Below, piece after piece: positions 43,901 through 55,140 of a DNA stretch of 64,000 nt. The stretch is from positions 5,704,001 through 5,768,000 of the forward strand of contig JAUCEF010000007.1 in assembly GCA_033558025.1 (NCBI GenBank), in the 5' to 3' direction. The position numbers and the translations under genes are program-made. Origin of the DNA: Phytophthora sp. 'mugwort'. Taxonomy: Eukaryota; Oomycota; Peronosporomycetes; Peronosporales; Peronosporaceae. Numbering within the stretch: the stretch's first letter is position 1; each line of letters begins with the position of its first letter. A model generated the notes under the pieces. The model did no database searches. It worked only from the letters and a program-made list of their open reading frames with translations, and was not told where the DNA came from.

Positions 43901-45648
43901 GCAATACGGGTAAACCACGACAAAGACTTTGCAATGATGCGAATATACAGCGTCCGGGAAATCGTTTTGGACGCGCAAAGCAGAACCAAGTATCCTGCGA
44001 AGGTCAAAAACTGGTGCTGTAGTGTGCTCAACAACTTGCCGCGGAATTTATGGAATATCCTAGAGGAAGACCCCAAACCGATGGTTCACCCTAAATTAAA
44101 GCAAGTTGAGATGGACCATGCAAGAGACCGGAGGAAAACCCATTGTTGCCGCGTACGAAAACCGTCAACCCGGCAACCCTGCTTTTCACATGGCGAAGAG
44201 CCTGGATGGCTGGACGTGGAGATAGCCTGGATCAATGGAGATTTCCAACAATGTTAGTGACTGTCGAGAATTACAAGCATCGGAGCGAGCAGTTGGAATC
44301 AGTTTCACCGCGAACCCTCGGATCAGTATATACCCTTGGAACACTCACCCAGAAACGTATGCAACTCACATTACAAAGGCTCTACGGAAACAGACAACCA
44401 AACGAGCAAAACTGCACAGCTATTACAAGTGGACACCCTTAATAGGGCGGATTCAAACCCGAGCATCAAACTCGTCTTGGGGACAAGCAGCCCTGACACA
44501 GAGTCCCGAGCAACTTTGGAATCAGCAGGACTGTGTACTGACTACCAGAATTGGACGATCTATCGGATCCCTTTAGGTGCACTAAACCTGAGACATGATG
44601 GATGGCCACAGGACCGCCAATGCCCACAGCCAGAATGCCGCTGCATGGAAAAATATTGACCACGTCATTTGGAATTGCGTGAAAGCACAACGGCATGGCG
44701 ATCATGGATAAGCTTGTGGAAGGGAGAACAAAGTACAGAAACGCAACTACAACAACTCCAATCAGCGGTGGCCAGTAGGGTGGCGCCACCAATTACGACT
44801 GCTGTCCTCTCAATAGCCCACCAGTGTATCGGGCGATGGACATATCAGCATACCAATGCTATGAACCGCCTGTGGCAGATCTGGTCAACGACTACACCCG
44901 CAATTCTTTGGAGACTCCGGGTGGATGCTGGTTTCAGCGTTAAACACAGCAACGAAGAAATTACGCGAGCCGCAGTCCAAACTGCAGGCAATTACCAAGT
45001 CCACGCAATAGTCAGCGCTTGGAAGAGAAATCCAGCTAAGCGAACTCAAGGATTATGCCTGGATATCTGCCAACAAATAATGAACACTGTGGCACAGAAC
45101 CCAACGCCGACAACCATAACAGCGTGGATTCTGGACACCGCCTACAAGACAAACGGCACCGGAAAGTGGAACGGTAGTTGGATATTATACACCCATAAAA
45201 GTGATACTAGGTGGGAAGCCACCCAAGCAGGCAGCATGTACTCAACCAGCCCGGACAACCAGACCGCGATTGTAGCACAAGTAATTCGCCAAGGCTAGCA
45301 ACAGAAACGGCAGGGCAGCAAGTATTCTTACGCGTCAATACCCTGGACAAGACAATCCGAAAACAAGTAGACCAAGAAGACAGCAAGTTGGAAGCTCTCC
45401 GACAATCCATGAACAACCTATCTGGAATCTTATGGGAACAACCAATTCTAGGCCGGCTCAAAGCCGCAAAATTCCTCGCAACCAGAGGCGTCAACACGAA
45501 ATACGACCAACAGAGGGTCATCAACGAGTATATTCAAAAGAAGGTGCCGCAACACTCCCCGAGTGTTGCAGGCACCCCCATACAGATACAAGACGTAGTC
45601 TCGCGTCTTACTACCTATCAGGCTTCTATAGAAACAAAACATAACTAA
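40923..45648 (+). pseudogene. LINE ORF2: endonuclease and reverse transcriptase, broken
   Basis: The endonuclease (40923-41560) shows EIIFVQDTQLHTESDIQEQ, a TDTKPAGLGILVS strand and SRLDRYYVK. The usual GDFN reads GYFT, so a catalytic motif is lost. RT (42160-42975): MDYRPISLLNTAYKLFGRIL, a palm strand GIRQGCPLAPLLSN, and FLDDSTIFL in the position of the catalytic FADD box. A thumb-like region and a C-terminal Cys/His stretch (PQPECRCM, then HVIWN in another frame) follow to 45650. EN nicks target DNA and RT copies the RNA at the nick. Stops and frameshifts make it inactive. Confidence 0.8.
43260..43357. repeat. Perfect 41-bp hairpin in the LINE RT tail
   Basis: Arms 43260-43300 and 43317-43357 are exact reverse complements with a 16-nt loop. 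The left arm encodes IPSKKILKKLE in frame. The right arm is an inverted copy lying before FVWSGKQELTHS, which reads as the natural continuation. Confidence 0.95.
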
Positions 45649-45689
45649 AACCAAATAGAAGGCCCATTCGATCCCTTCCTCTGATATCC

Positions 45690-46760
45690 GCCGAGCGATC
45701 AAGAGAGACGTTCATGCTGCAGCTGCTCCAGGTGGCTCTTCAGCGTAGCAACAACAACAGCGAGGAAGTGTAAACGAGAACCTGATACCGTAACACCAAC
45801 TGCGTTCTGTTACCTAAGTCTACATATGAATCTATCAACGGCGGCTATAGACCAAACATTGAAATTTGGTTCCCAACTGGCTGCATACACGTATGAGCAT
45901 TTGTTAACAGCACAGCTACTAGAAACAGCTTACCGACTGCCGCCTGACGACTTCGCAGCTTTTTATCCCAGCTCAAAAATAGCCACTGAGTCTTGACCCT
46001 ACCGAAGCCCCACTCCACGGCCTCTCGAACGCTGCCCATCCGCATTGAACACAGCCTTAGCAGCGCTGCCGCTGGTGTCGGGAAACGGACAGTACACAGT
46101 CGCTGCAGCCATAGGCAGGATCGCCATATTTAAAATGGCCGTGAAATGCTTTGCTCGCGTCATTTGCCCGCTCGTCCAGCAAACAGCTCATGCTGAGCAT
46201 GGTGGAGCCGTGTCGGCGGCCTTCCACTGGGCCATACATGCTCACAATGATACCGTCCGATGCTGTGACGCCTTACCAATTGAAGCAATGCCGCATTCGA
46301 TGACCATTATACAGGGACCTTTGCCAATTCTCGTAAGCAGGAGTGGGGTTGTCGCGAGCGCTTGGGCGGCACACATACTGCTTTGTGCCGTCAATAAATG
46401 CCCAGGGTTGCACCTTTGTCTCTTATCACGCTATAGCAGTCTTCATCCCGCGCTCCGCGAGTTCTCAGTTAAAGTGGAGCATCTCCTTGTGTCGAATAAA
46501 GAGCTCATGTACTGTATGCTTGCAGATACGGTGTAGGCTGCAGGGGACCGGCCATACTCGATCGCCACCGTGAAGAGGGCGGAGGGCTCCTTCAACCGCC
46601 TACACAGCATTGCCAGCGCCTTTAGCATGGGGATCGTGTCTCGCTCGGGCGTGACGATGCACGGCGTCGGGAGCTGAAGCTTGATGACGAGTTCGCGTAG
46701 CTGAGGTATAGTGAAGTTAAATTTTATGCGAGTGATGTCGTCGTCCATGGCGTCGTCAAA
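45690..46760 (-). pseudogene. PIF/Harbinger-like transposase (DDE_4 type)
   Basis: Read right to left: DITRIKFNFTIPQLRELVIK, then LKALAMLCRRLKEPSALF, then FIDGTKQYVCRPS (the first catalytic Asp), SMYGPVEGRRHGSTML, FKYGDPAYG (the second Asp), then VREAVEWGFGRVKT (the Glu region) and GNQISMFGL. The order and motifs are those of the Harbinger DDE family. Three or more frameshifts separate the pieces, so it is dead. No terminal repeats were found. Confidence 0.8.
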
Positions 46761-47619
46761 GCGGTTGCGTGAATCAATACGTGGTGGCGGTCCTCTTATC
46801 TTAGACGATAGCAGTGCGAGGCTATCAGGAAACGCATCATACGCAGGAAACGGTTGCGTTTACAGCGCACAGTCAGCAGAAGCCCGGCAGTTACCTCGAC
46901 AGCTTGCTCCATGGACAGCTTTGGGGCGACGAAGACCATGCGCAGCTCGGAGGGGGGGGGGTAGACTGAGACTGTAGGGTTCTATGCAAGTGACGTTTCT
47001 GAAACGAAAGAGCCTGTTGAACTTCACCACCACTTATACGAATCGAACGTTGATTTCACAGTACGATGTGGGAAGCTCTGGCCACGGTACTGTTTCCCCC
47101 TGAAACTGAAATATTACTCAAACCGGGTTGCGAAAATTCTCTATTACCAGGAAGGCTTATACTATTCTAACATCTTCGGCGGCTGCCACGAGAAGTTGGA
47201 GACACACAAATACATCTCGAGTCTTTGAAATCGGCTCAAACCGGAGACTGTGCGAAAGCCCATCTTTATTTGCACTAATCGGATGGGGAGTGATGGAGTG
47301 ACTGATGTGATTGATGTGGTATTTGGTCTTTCAACGCCAACTACGAACGGCAGCGATAGTGTCACGGGCTCCATTAATGGAGGAATCAAGACAACGAAGA
47401 TGAAGATTTTGACGAAGGAACCTCACGCTACACGGTAGACAACTCTTTTATTAATACGACTCCGAAGACTCAAGAAGCATCGAACACTCCTTTTAATTTT
47501 CGTTTAAGTGTACGTTACATGAATGAACCTGGCTCTCCGTCGGTCTAATTTGTCCATAGCCTATGCTGCTTCCTGCCATGCATCTGAATGACTGCTGTCA
47601 AACCCGTTGGTTTTGCCGC
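46761..47619. other. Unassigned repeat-type DNA
   Basis: About 860 bp between two transposase pseudogenes. It includes a G-run at 46951-46960. Short open frames only; none is recognised. Confidence 0.35.
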
Positions 47620-48360
47620 AGTACTGGAATAATCTGTTTGAACGGACAGTCAGACCTAGTTTTGTGGCTGCAAACCAACACTACTCCCCACCATCTTCTC
47701 GCTCGGCTGATTGGACATCGTCGTTATCTTCGCTAAGAAACACCTCGACGGTGTATTCCTCCATAGTCACGTCATCGCTTTCTTCTTCTCACCATACAAA
47801 CGCGTCAGTGTTATAGGTCCCGGATCTGTAGAACGTAACTAGGCTGTAATTGTCCACTTGGTCGACTTCCTTGCGTGCACGCTGAGACGTCGTCCGACCT
47901 GGAACTAGTCCGGTATGGTGGAAGCAGTTTACTTACGCCATCATGACCTCGCCCGACGCATCGCAGAGGGTTGGTCCACGTTGTAGATGTCGCGCTGCAA
48001 GCCACGTTCTTCAAAGTCTAGCGCCTTTTGAAGCTGAAGCTGGGGGTAACGTCGTTTTTTTTTTAGCGACGCAATAATTCCAGTATTCAAAGGCTGAATC
48101 TTAGACGTCGTGTTGGGAGGCAGAAAGCGACTTCGACACTGCGCAATTGCATGTTGCTGACTGTATGAGGCGACGCGTTGTTCAAAATCAGTGCAATACG
48201 CATGCATTTCCGTGTCCAGCTTGTTCAACCACTCCTGGAACATACATCTGTCATATACGCCCTGTCGTTTTTGCAAAAGTAGAAGCCAAACTGCTAACCA
48301 GGATTCTTATTGAAAGCCCCCGGCTTAAACGCATGCCCTATGATGAATACCTCTCTTTTA
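47620..48360 (-). pseudogene. pogo/Tigger-like transposase, C-terminal half
   Basis: In mixed frames on the minus strand: KNDRAYMTDV, MFQEWLNKLDTEMHAYC, LILNNASPHTVSNMQLRSVE, then FLPPNTTSKIQPLNTGII, then YPQLQLQKALDFEER. A further acidic tail (EEYTVEVFLSEDNDDVQSAE) ends near 47690. The positions of the second and third catalytic Asp both read Asn (NNAS, QPLNTG). It is a separate, more decayed copy than that at 32.7 kb. Confidence 0.75.
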
Positions 48361-48412
48361 TCAGAACGTCAACATTAACAGCCAATGCAGCTTGCTAGCG
48401 CACATCCAGGCG

Positions 48413-48434
48413 GAGAGAGAGAGAGAGAGAGAGA
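48413..48434. repeat. (GA)n microsatellite
   Basis: About ten uninterrupted GA dinucleotides. Confidence 0.9.
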
Positions 48435-50390
48435 AGATACATCAACGTATGGCAATCTATATTCTGAACGGCTGCCCCATGCGGGTCTACAGCAAGAAGA
48501 CGCAGCAGTGTCGACTTGGATGGACACGCACACTTACCTGAATCGAAGTGCGTCCGACAACCAAGACGAAACAAGCGTAAAGTTGAAGAGAGGTTGCGCG
48601 AACCTCGCTAGTATATCTTGTTTGCTGTTTGACAGGCGACTATTCGGTCGGCCGCAAGTCCGATCGATTGGGTTCAAAGGCAGCTACTGTGAAGATAGCT
48701 GCGAAGTTGACGGTGATGATGACGATGATGACGACGGTGAATCTCTGAATCTTGCGCAGAAGGAGGCGTCGCAAAAGTTGCCTGACCTCTCAGAATGGAT
48801 GATGGCGCTGCACATGACCAGTACCGGGCTATCCAGAAGCCGGCGCAGTAGCCGGGTGTGTGATACCGGATCAATCCGGTGCAGTAATGACGTATGGGTA
48901 ACGGATACGGTGGATACAGCTGACGGCGAAAGTACTATCGGGATCGTCGCGGCCGTTTGCCATACCCCAAAAAGATTCGGAATGACGTCGTGGGGTGTGT
49001 CTGGTTGGTAGCTGCTATTTTAACCTTCCTTATTTATAAAAGCATGCACTACTTCATACATACACCCTATTTCCTCGAGCCGTGGCCTTCTCATAGATCT
49101 CTCTTCCGATCCGTCATCGCGATGGCCAACTCGCCGCGATCCACTCGATCTCACTATTCTGCGTGGGATTGCATCACACCGAAACGATCCCGTCGCTGCT
49201 CATCGACGGCTTGGTGGACCCATGCACGCGGCGCCGCGTCGTCACTATCCCAGTGTAGCGTTTCTATGCATTGATCAGTCGCAAGCTGTGGGCAAATTTG
49301 TTCGAAAGTTGGAGACGCGCAGATTTATGACTACTTTACGATAACTTAGTGCAGCGCAGAAGCTAAACGTAAAGACAAACGCGAACACACAACGTGTCTA
49401 CTTCCCACTTCCCACCGGTGCGAATGCTCAAAGTTAAAAAAATTCCAGGGATTATTTAAAGTTTAAATCACAACATTCTCCTAAATGACACCCATCACAC
49501 TGAGCGGAGCAGCCACATCACTACTCGAGACCTCATACATGACACCACGTAGTGCACCAAAACCGAGCCAGTTAGTCTTCAAATAGCGAGCACGATACCG
49601 CTTCCTCCGGGCCAAAACCAAATGAGGACGAGAAAGTCAGGCGCAGGTGAAGCCGCCAAATAAGTTTCAGCTCACTGCGGTCACCTACTGCTTCAAGATA
49701 GAGGTGATTTATTTCTATGATAAGCCTAACTGTATGGATACTACCGTCAGCGATTCCTTCCTACTCTGTATCTAGCTCTAGGCATGTCGAACGAGCGCCC
49801 GGTCTACTCCTGGCTGAAGAGGCGAGAATTCATCGCCGAAAAGTGCGGACCCATGCTGCAGCTCATTGCAGCGCTCGTGAGATCTTCGCAGGAGCGACGA
49901 TGTCCAAGGTGTCGAAGAGAAGCTTGTGCGCTGGCCCAATCGCTGCATAGTAAAGGTGCCCTGTAACGGGCGCATGGTGCGCGTGAAGACCAATGAGTGC
50001 TTGCTTCACGCGGATCCTCCGCCCGGATGCTTCCAGTCATTGCAGATGCGATTGTTAGCCTTCTTTCTTCGCCACCGACTAGCGATACGTCGCCGCACGA
50101 ACGACGGTCGCAGAATACACCCGCGGACGCTGCTGAATTTGCGGCGATATTCGCCTTGAACGTCCGGCACAATATGCAAGAGTTGAGCACCTATATCGTA
50201 GACAATGCCAACCAAACGGTTAAGTTTTAATTCGCAAAAGTTATCAATGTTGCTGTGATACTTCGTACTAACTTTTTCTTGTAACTGTTAAATACAACTA
50301 TTACGTGCTGTTATCGAAAGCCTTAACTCCAAAGATTTTCCGCAGCGAGATCTTGAAGCCTCGTCACCGGGTACTCTGCACTCTTTAGGG
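48435..50390. other. Unassigned gene-poor DNA
   Basis: About 2 kb. An open frame at 48385-49011 (+) has a poly-Asp run but no recognised domain and looks like chance. Small plus-strand open pieces at 49784-50230 (ending AAEFAAIFALNVRHNMQELS) might be a decayed gene, but they do not join into a convincing product. Confidence 0.35.
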
Positions 50391-50393
50391 AAT

Positions 50394-50814
50394 CTACTTA
50401 TGTTGCGCGGTGGAAACGGTGGTTCGGCTGCTCTTCACGCGGTGGAAACGGTTGTTCGGCTGCTCGTCACGCGGTACAAACTGGTCATCGATTGGCGCCA
50501 AGTCCATCACCGAGCGCTCGTTGGTATTGAACAGCTCATCAAAAACTTCTTCCCAGTTCTGAATTGTACGTCCTTCGCCTTCTTTATCGCCACCTGCAAC
50601 CTCTTCTTCATCGCTTTCACCCGTGTTGCCCTTGCCTCCGCTCACGCCGTCGCTGCTGGTAGCAACTGCGGGTTGTGTCAGTTGCAGCGACCATTCATCA
50701 TACCCTACAGAGCTCGGCTCGACGTTCGAATCAAAAGGCGAATCACTACACAGTATGTTTCGGCGAGAACGAACAGGGGTCTCAAACGTCACAATCTTCG
50801 TAAGATCTTTTTGG
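50394..50814 (-). other. Acidic open frame next to the truncated repeat gene
   Basis: A 155-residue open frame on the minus strand runs from 50861 to 50394. Its first 20 or so residues are an out-of-frame reading of the adjacent repeat-gene homology. The rest is acidic (SGGKGNTGESDEEEVAGGDK, then WEEVFDELFNTNERSVMDLA). No family is recognised. It may be the remains of another element fused to the pseudogene. Confidence 0.3.
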
Positions 50815-51747
50815 CGTTGTTGGCGCCTCCGTAGGAAAGTCAGCCGGCGCTGGAGCTTCATGTCGGCGTCAAAATGTTCGTCGGCGCATCAGTCCATACA
50901 AGAGTATCAACGCACGACCCAGAAAACGACGTCGTAGAAGCGTCCGGCTGCGGTTCTGCTGTTGGGGCCCACGTAGTAGGAGCTCAGTCGGAACCTCCGT
51001 TGGATCATTCGCATTCGGCCCAGAAACTGACGTGTCTAGAGACTCTAATGGCGCTTCGGTCGTCATTGGAGCATTCGTCGGTACATCAGTCCATACAGTT
51101 GCATCAATCCTCGAACCTAGAGACGACGTCGAAGGAACGTTCGTAGGGAGTTCTGCTGTTGGAGCCCACGTCATAGGACCTTCACTTGGCGTTGGGATTC
51201 TAGTTGGCGTGGGGGCATTCGTGGGGGCATCAGTCCATACCGGCGTAATAATGCTCGACCCAGAAGACGACATCGTAGTGGGGGGCTCGGTATGAGACTT
51301 CATTGGAGCATTAGTCCATTGAAAAGAATTCGCATTCGAACCAGAAACCGAGGTATCCAGAGACTCTGTTTGCGCTTCGGTCGGCGACGGAGCATTCGTC
51401 GGCGCATCAGTACTCCATCCAGAGGATGATTCAGTAGAAGGGGCTACCATAGGGGGCTCTTTCCACACAGGTTCCGGCGATACAGAACTTGAACTCGACG
51501 TCGCAGACGGAGCTTCCGTCGGCGTAGCCGTCCACTCCGTGCTAGATCCAGCGTTAGACTCAGAAGGAGACGCCGTAAAAGGAGCCTCCGTTGGCGCAGT
51601 CGTCCACACCGGAGAGTCCGTGCGCGGCGCCGTGCTCGATCCCGAGCCAGATGCGGTCATAGGAACCTGAAGAAAGGCGCGACAGGAGAAACTGGAGATG
51701 GAGGAGCGTGCGCGTCGATACAAAAAGGAGTCTCGCGCATGCATCAA
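50815..51747 (-). pseudogene. Truncated, frameshifted paralogue of the giant Ser/Thr/Pro repeat gene
   Basis: The minus-strand reading from 51665 follows the giant gene's sequence from its last 51-residue repeat (TASGSGSSTAPRTDSPVW) through SVSPEPVW, TNAPSPTEAQTESLDTSVSG and on to TEVPTE. A single-base loss near 50984 (AGCTCAG against AGCTTCAG in the giant gene) shifts the frame. Homology stops near 50815, before the membrane domain. Only one 51-residue unit is present, against at least twenty in the large gene. Upstream of 51665 the sequence differs; TTTCTTCAG before GTTCCT could be a splice acceptor. Same strand as the large gene, about 6 kb away. Confidence 0.85.
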
Positions 51748-52450
51748 GGAGATGATGCTTTTATCGGTGCTTTGATGAAGAAAGGGTGAGCAGAACGGAG
51801 ACGAGTCGCTTCCAGCTTAGTGTCGGGAGCAGAGAAGAACGTAAGCACGTCGTAAGAGGGAGGAAGTTCATATTGTAGAGTTGCACCTTCACAATAACCC
51901 TCAGTATCTGCAGCTACACGACATCATGGATCATTTTCATTCGACAAATGTCTTGTATTAGCCTGTCAACACTAACATACTGCTTGGTCGCGATGAAAAT
52001 CAAAGCTCCGTGGTATTGCAACTATCTCACATGAAAGCGAGTCGAAAGCTCCTAAAGCGGCATTTCCATCGAGCCCTCAAAACCGGCGCAAATTTCGGAG
52101 ATCCCATAGTGCGCACACGATAGTTAGCCATACGGAAAAGGTTATTGAGACGCATACCTTGTAGTTTGGGGTCTTACGGAAGCGGTAAGTTCAGGCGGCT
52201 GTATACCTTTTGAATACTCCCCATCCCCCATTCAGCAGCTTCCCTCACCTAAGCGACGGCGTTCTGGAGCGTGCGCGCCGAGCTGCGCAGGGATGGTAGG
52301 ATTCTCTCCACGTCTCCATTTTTAAGTGGGGTCAAAATCCTGCCCGTCATGGACGTCGAGCATGGGAAGGCAGAATCGGACACCATGTTCATGAGCTGGT
52401 CTGGGCAGTATCTCCCACCCTGATGTTGAATGCCAGGGACAAGGTAAGTT
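51748..52450. other. Unassigned region
   Basis: About 700 bp upstream of the truncated paralogue. No gene, LTR or TIR seen. Confidence 0.35.
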
Positions 52451-52539
52451 AGGCTTTGTGTGAATGTATTTTTTTACAGTCTTATAAATCGAATCTAGAG
52501 GTGGCACGATGTATTACGATACAGACATCGCACATGCGA

Positions 52540-53102
52540 TCTCTGTTCGTAGCTTTCCGGGAAACGTTGTCGGTGGATGCTACACACGATAGGAATTCGT
52601 CCCGTTACAAGCCGTTCTTCTTTATGGTCCACGATTCTCTAGGCCACGGTCAGCACGCGCAGGTTCGGCGAAGTTCTGGTTGCGAAAGTATTCTAGATGT
52701 ATTGTTGTGGCATCTTGGGTTTGGTTGTGGTTTCTTGTGGTAGATTGTCTACTTCATGATGTGTGTCTATTCTGCTAGCATTTTCTGATGATCGACGAAT
52801 GCTCAGACACCTTGCGCCATTCCATCCAGCAATTCAAAAAAATGCAATCCGTCCTGGCGGGGCGTTCGGTGCATTCAGGTAGACAAAGATTTCACTGAGA
52901 TTGGAGTCCTTACTTGCCCATACCCCCAAAAGTAAGGCGCTGGCGCAGAGATGTCAGCAAGTATTTTCAGCAAGTAGATGACAACAGCTGCGGAGTGCTC
53001 GTGTTGACATTTATGGAGGGATATCTGTTTAAGACTCTAGATATTCCATCCGACGTTAAGTCACTAAGATTCCGCTACCTGCTCAAGGTGCTTTTAGGTT
53101 AA
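52540..53102 (+). pseudogene. Ulp1-like (C48) cysteine protease remnant
   Basis: The last 62 residues (52914-53102) are open: YFQQVDDNSCGVLVLTFMEG, which has the Gln...Cys-Gly arrangement of the Ulp1 active site (oxyanion Gln and nucleophilic Cys), then YLFKTLDIP. Upstream pieces in other frames (KPFFFMVHDSLGH) have the flavour of the same domain, but the catalytic His cannot be fixed. Ulp1-like domains in oomycetes are often part of MULE-type or other DNA transposons, so this may be element-derived (inference). Confidence 0.5.
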
Positions 53103-53479
53103 ATCTCTGCTATAATCCTATCCATGTTAATTGCTTACCTGTATAGCTTTGACATCACGAGAGATGAGATAATAACTTAGTTATAACTCAAACATGGGTG
53201 TGTGCAGAACACAAAGTAACGCTGAAAAAGACGCCGCCGTTGCTTTGAAGGCGGGCAACTGTACTGTAGATGTACAGTATCTGCGATTTATGGTGAGTGC
53301 AGAGGCATTGCGGTGTTGTGGTCGCTTGTGGATACCTGTGTCAAAATGCCAAGATCTAACCACAACCTACCTGCCCATCCTCGTTCCATGTTGTGATAAT
53401 ATTCGCTGCCTTTCTGAATGAATCCCAGCCACTGGTGCGAAAATAAAATAATGTTAAATAGTTGTTTGCTTTTCAAGGC
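53103..53479. other. Unassigned short region
   Basis: About 380 bp between a protease remnant and a Copia fragment. Nothing recognised. Confidence 0.35.
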
Positions 53480-53906
53480 ATATGTTTGGATGAAACGCCG
53501 GATGAGACATGCTCATCAGGTCATCCCCACACCGCCTCTTATATTGTAGCTTTAGTCACTTTCGTAAGCCTAGCCGGAAGATCCTCGTACTTCACCAGTG
53601 GCCGCTAGTTTTCTGTGTTCAGCTATGTTCAGATGGCCAAGACGCCGGTGCCAAGTACATTGGTACACAGTGTAGCCGACAGGCCGAGCCAATTCGCTTG
53701 AAGTTCCGGTTTATAGACCTTGTATACCCCATTAGCTTCTTTGCGTGTAGAATCTCGGCGCGCTTCCTCGCTTCCTGCCTCTCAGGATACTCCATCCGTT
53801 TTCGGCGAAGCGAGCGATGTTGCCGCTGTGTACCAATTGGAAAACCGAGAGCAGTGTGAGTGACAATGTGGGCACATAGTAGCGTTCGGAATGGATAGGT
53901 CGCGGG
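53480..53906 (-). pseudogene. Copia Pol fragment (end of protease and GAG-pre-integrase)
   Basis: Minus-strand pieces read YYVPTLSLTLLSVFQLVHSG, then NIARFAENGWSIL, then in other frames AEILHAKKLMG and VYKPELQANWLGLSA, then WHRRLGHLNIAEHRKLA, which is the GAG-pre-integrase His motif. It is a different copy from the 27-32 kb element and has no LTRs. Confidence 0.7.
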
Positions 53907-53979
53907 TTCCGCGTAAGTGCACATGTGAATCTGTTCCGGACGATAACCGGAACAGATTCACATGTGCACTTACGCGGAA
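53907..53979. repeat. Perfect 33-bp hairpin at the Harbinger/Copia junction
   Basis: Arms 53907-53939 and 53947-53979 are exact reverse complements with a 7-nt loop (ACGATAA). Transposase-type coding lies to the right and Copia coding to the left. Confidence 0.95.
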
Positions 53980-54690
53980 GTTCTTTCCGTCGATAAAGTG
54001 AAAGTGTGAGTGAGCAGGGGTTCACGGTACATGACCATACGTGCTAGCTCGGCTTCACGAGACAGCGATGGCCACGAGATGCGCGCCGGGGTGTAGCCGC
54101 CCATTGCTTCAGCGAGAGCTTTTTCAGCTTGCCGAGGGTTCTGGACAATGTGCTTGGGGGAACGCCAAACATTAGGCACAGTGAACTTTGATCCATGCAG
54201 CTCACGTAGAAGCAGAGGGTGAGTCCTAGGGTTTGGTGCTGGTAGCGTAGCTTTGGGGGCGGCTTCTGGAGTTAACTTCGCGGATCTCGTAGTAGCGAGA
54301 GAATCTTTGCAGAAGTTGACGAAATGCCGTCCTGCATACACCAATTTTTCGTTAAATAAGCTAAAATTAAATACATGCAGTTAGCTACATATCTGGTCAT
54401 GCTTGTTGCGTTCAAGAAGTTGTTGTCGGAACCGTGCGTGTACAGCGTCATCCAGGCGGCCTCGAACGGCGCGTCGAGGCTCCGCGAGGTCAAGTACTGG
54501 CGTGTGCGCATGGTGATGCGTCATTCTTCCTCCAGTACCATCTGGTAAACGTCGCGGCGAGCATCGCGCCCTGCGCTTGTTGTGCGTCACGAACGCCTCG
54601 CACGTGAGCAGCAGCATGCCGTCGTCTTCCTCTCCCCACATCTTGCGCGCGGGGGCCTCGTCGAAGGGAAATGGCGAACTTCAAGCGGGG
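53980..54690 (-). pseudogene. PIF/Harbinger-like transposase, N-terminal half
   Basis: Read right to left: SRSLDAPFEAAWMTLYTHGS, then DNNFLNATSMTR, then FRQLLQRFSRYYEIRE, then QTLGLTLCFYVSCMDQSSLC, then LMFGVPPSTLSRTLGK, then AEKALAEAMGGYTPARISWP and REPLLTHTF. The pattern (helix-turn-helix-like GVPPSTLSRTL before an IDGKN-type first catalytic strand) fits Harbinger/DDE_4 transposases. It differs from the copy at 45.7 kb. Frameshifts break it, and it ends at the hairpin. Confidence 0.7.
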
Positions 54691-55140
54691 TCGCGAACTA
54701 CAAGCCGAATCTGGAAGGATCCAGCCCTAGTGTGCCGCACCAAAGTGCCTTACATCTGCAAAATTAGACCAATAGTCCATGGAAATGGGATAATCTCAAC
54801 GGACCAGAAAATTATTGTTATGGCGTTGCGGTGGATGAAATTTAGGATTCTTCGACATACTAGACGATAAGCCTCGTCTTATCTGCTGCATCTAAGTCGG
54901 GTGATTTCTCTGTTTTCGGTAGGCGTCCACTGGTGATGAAGATGCGATATTGAGACTTAAGCATGAGGTCGAATTTAATGGCGCAAATGTATACATAATT
55001 TTTCATTATGTATTCGTAAAAAAAAATGAACATACCCGTAAGAGAAAATATAATTTTTAATCGTTGACTCTTGCTAAGAGAATTCTAATTATTGCTGACA
55101 AGAATATTGTAGCCTCTGTTACGGCAACTGCACGTCGAGA
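54691..55140. other. Upstream region of the Kelch-BTB gene
   Basis: About 450 bp, AT-rich toward 54950-55060 with an A-run at 55018-55026. Presumably holds the promoter and 5' UTR of the next gene. Confidence 0.45.

Larger units (their letters stand above)
36816..45660 (+). mobile_element. Long decayed LINE (non-LTR retrotransposon)
   Basis: Plus-strand remains of a two-part LINE: an ORF1 with a CCHC knuckle, a long connecting segment, then ORF2 with an apurinic-type endonuclease and a reverse transcriptase. There are no LTRs. Stops and frameshifts are frequent. The exact 5' and 3' ends are not visible: the left end is set where SANT/Myb-like coding stops, the right end where coding character ends near 45650. 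Confidence 0.82.

Noticed and set aside
48385..49011. 208-residue plus-strand frame with a poly-Asp run
   Set aside because: Starts in a GA microsatellite, has no domain, and the poly-Asp comes from a GAT/GAC repeat; probably chance.
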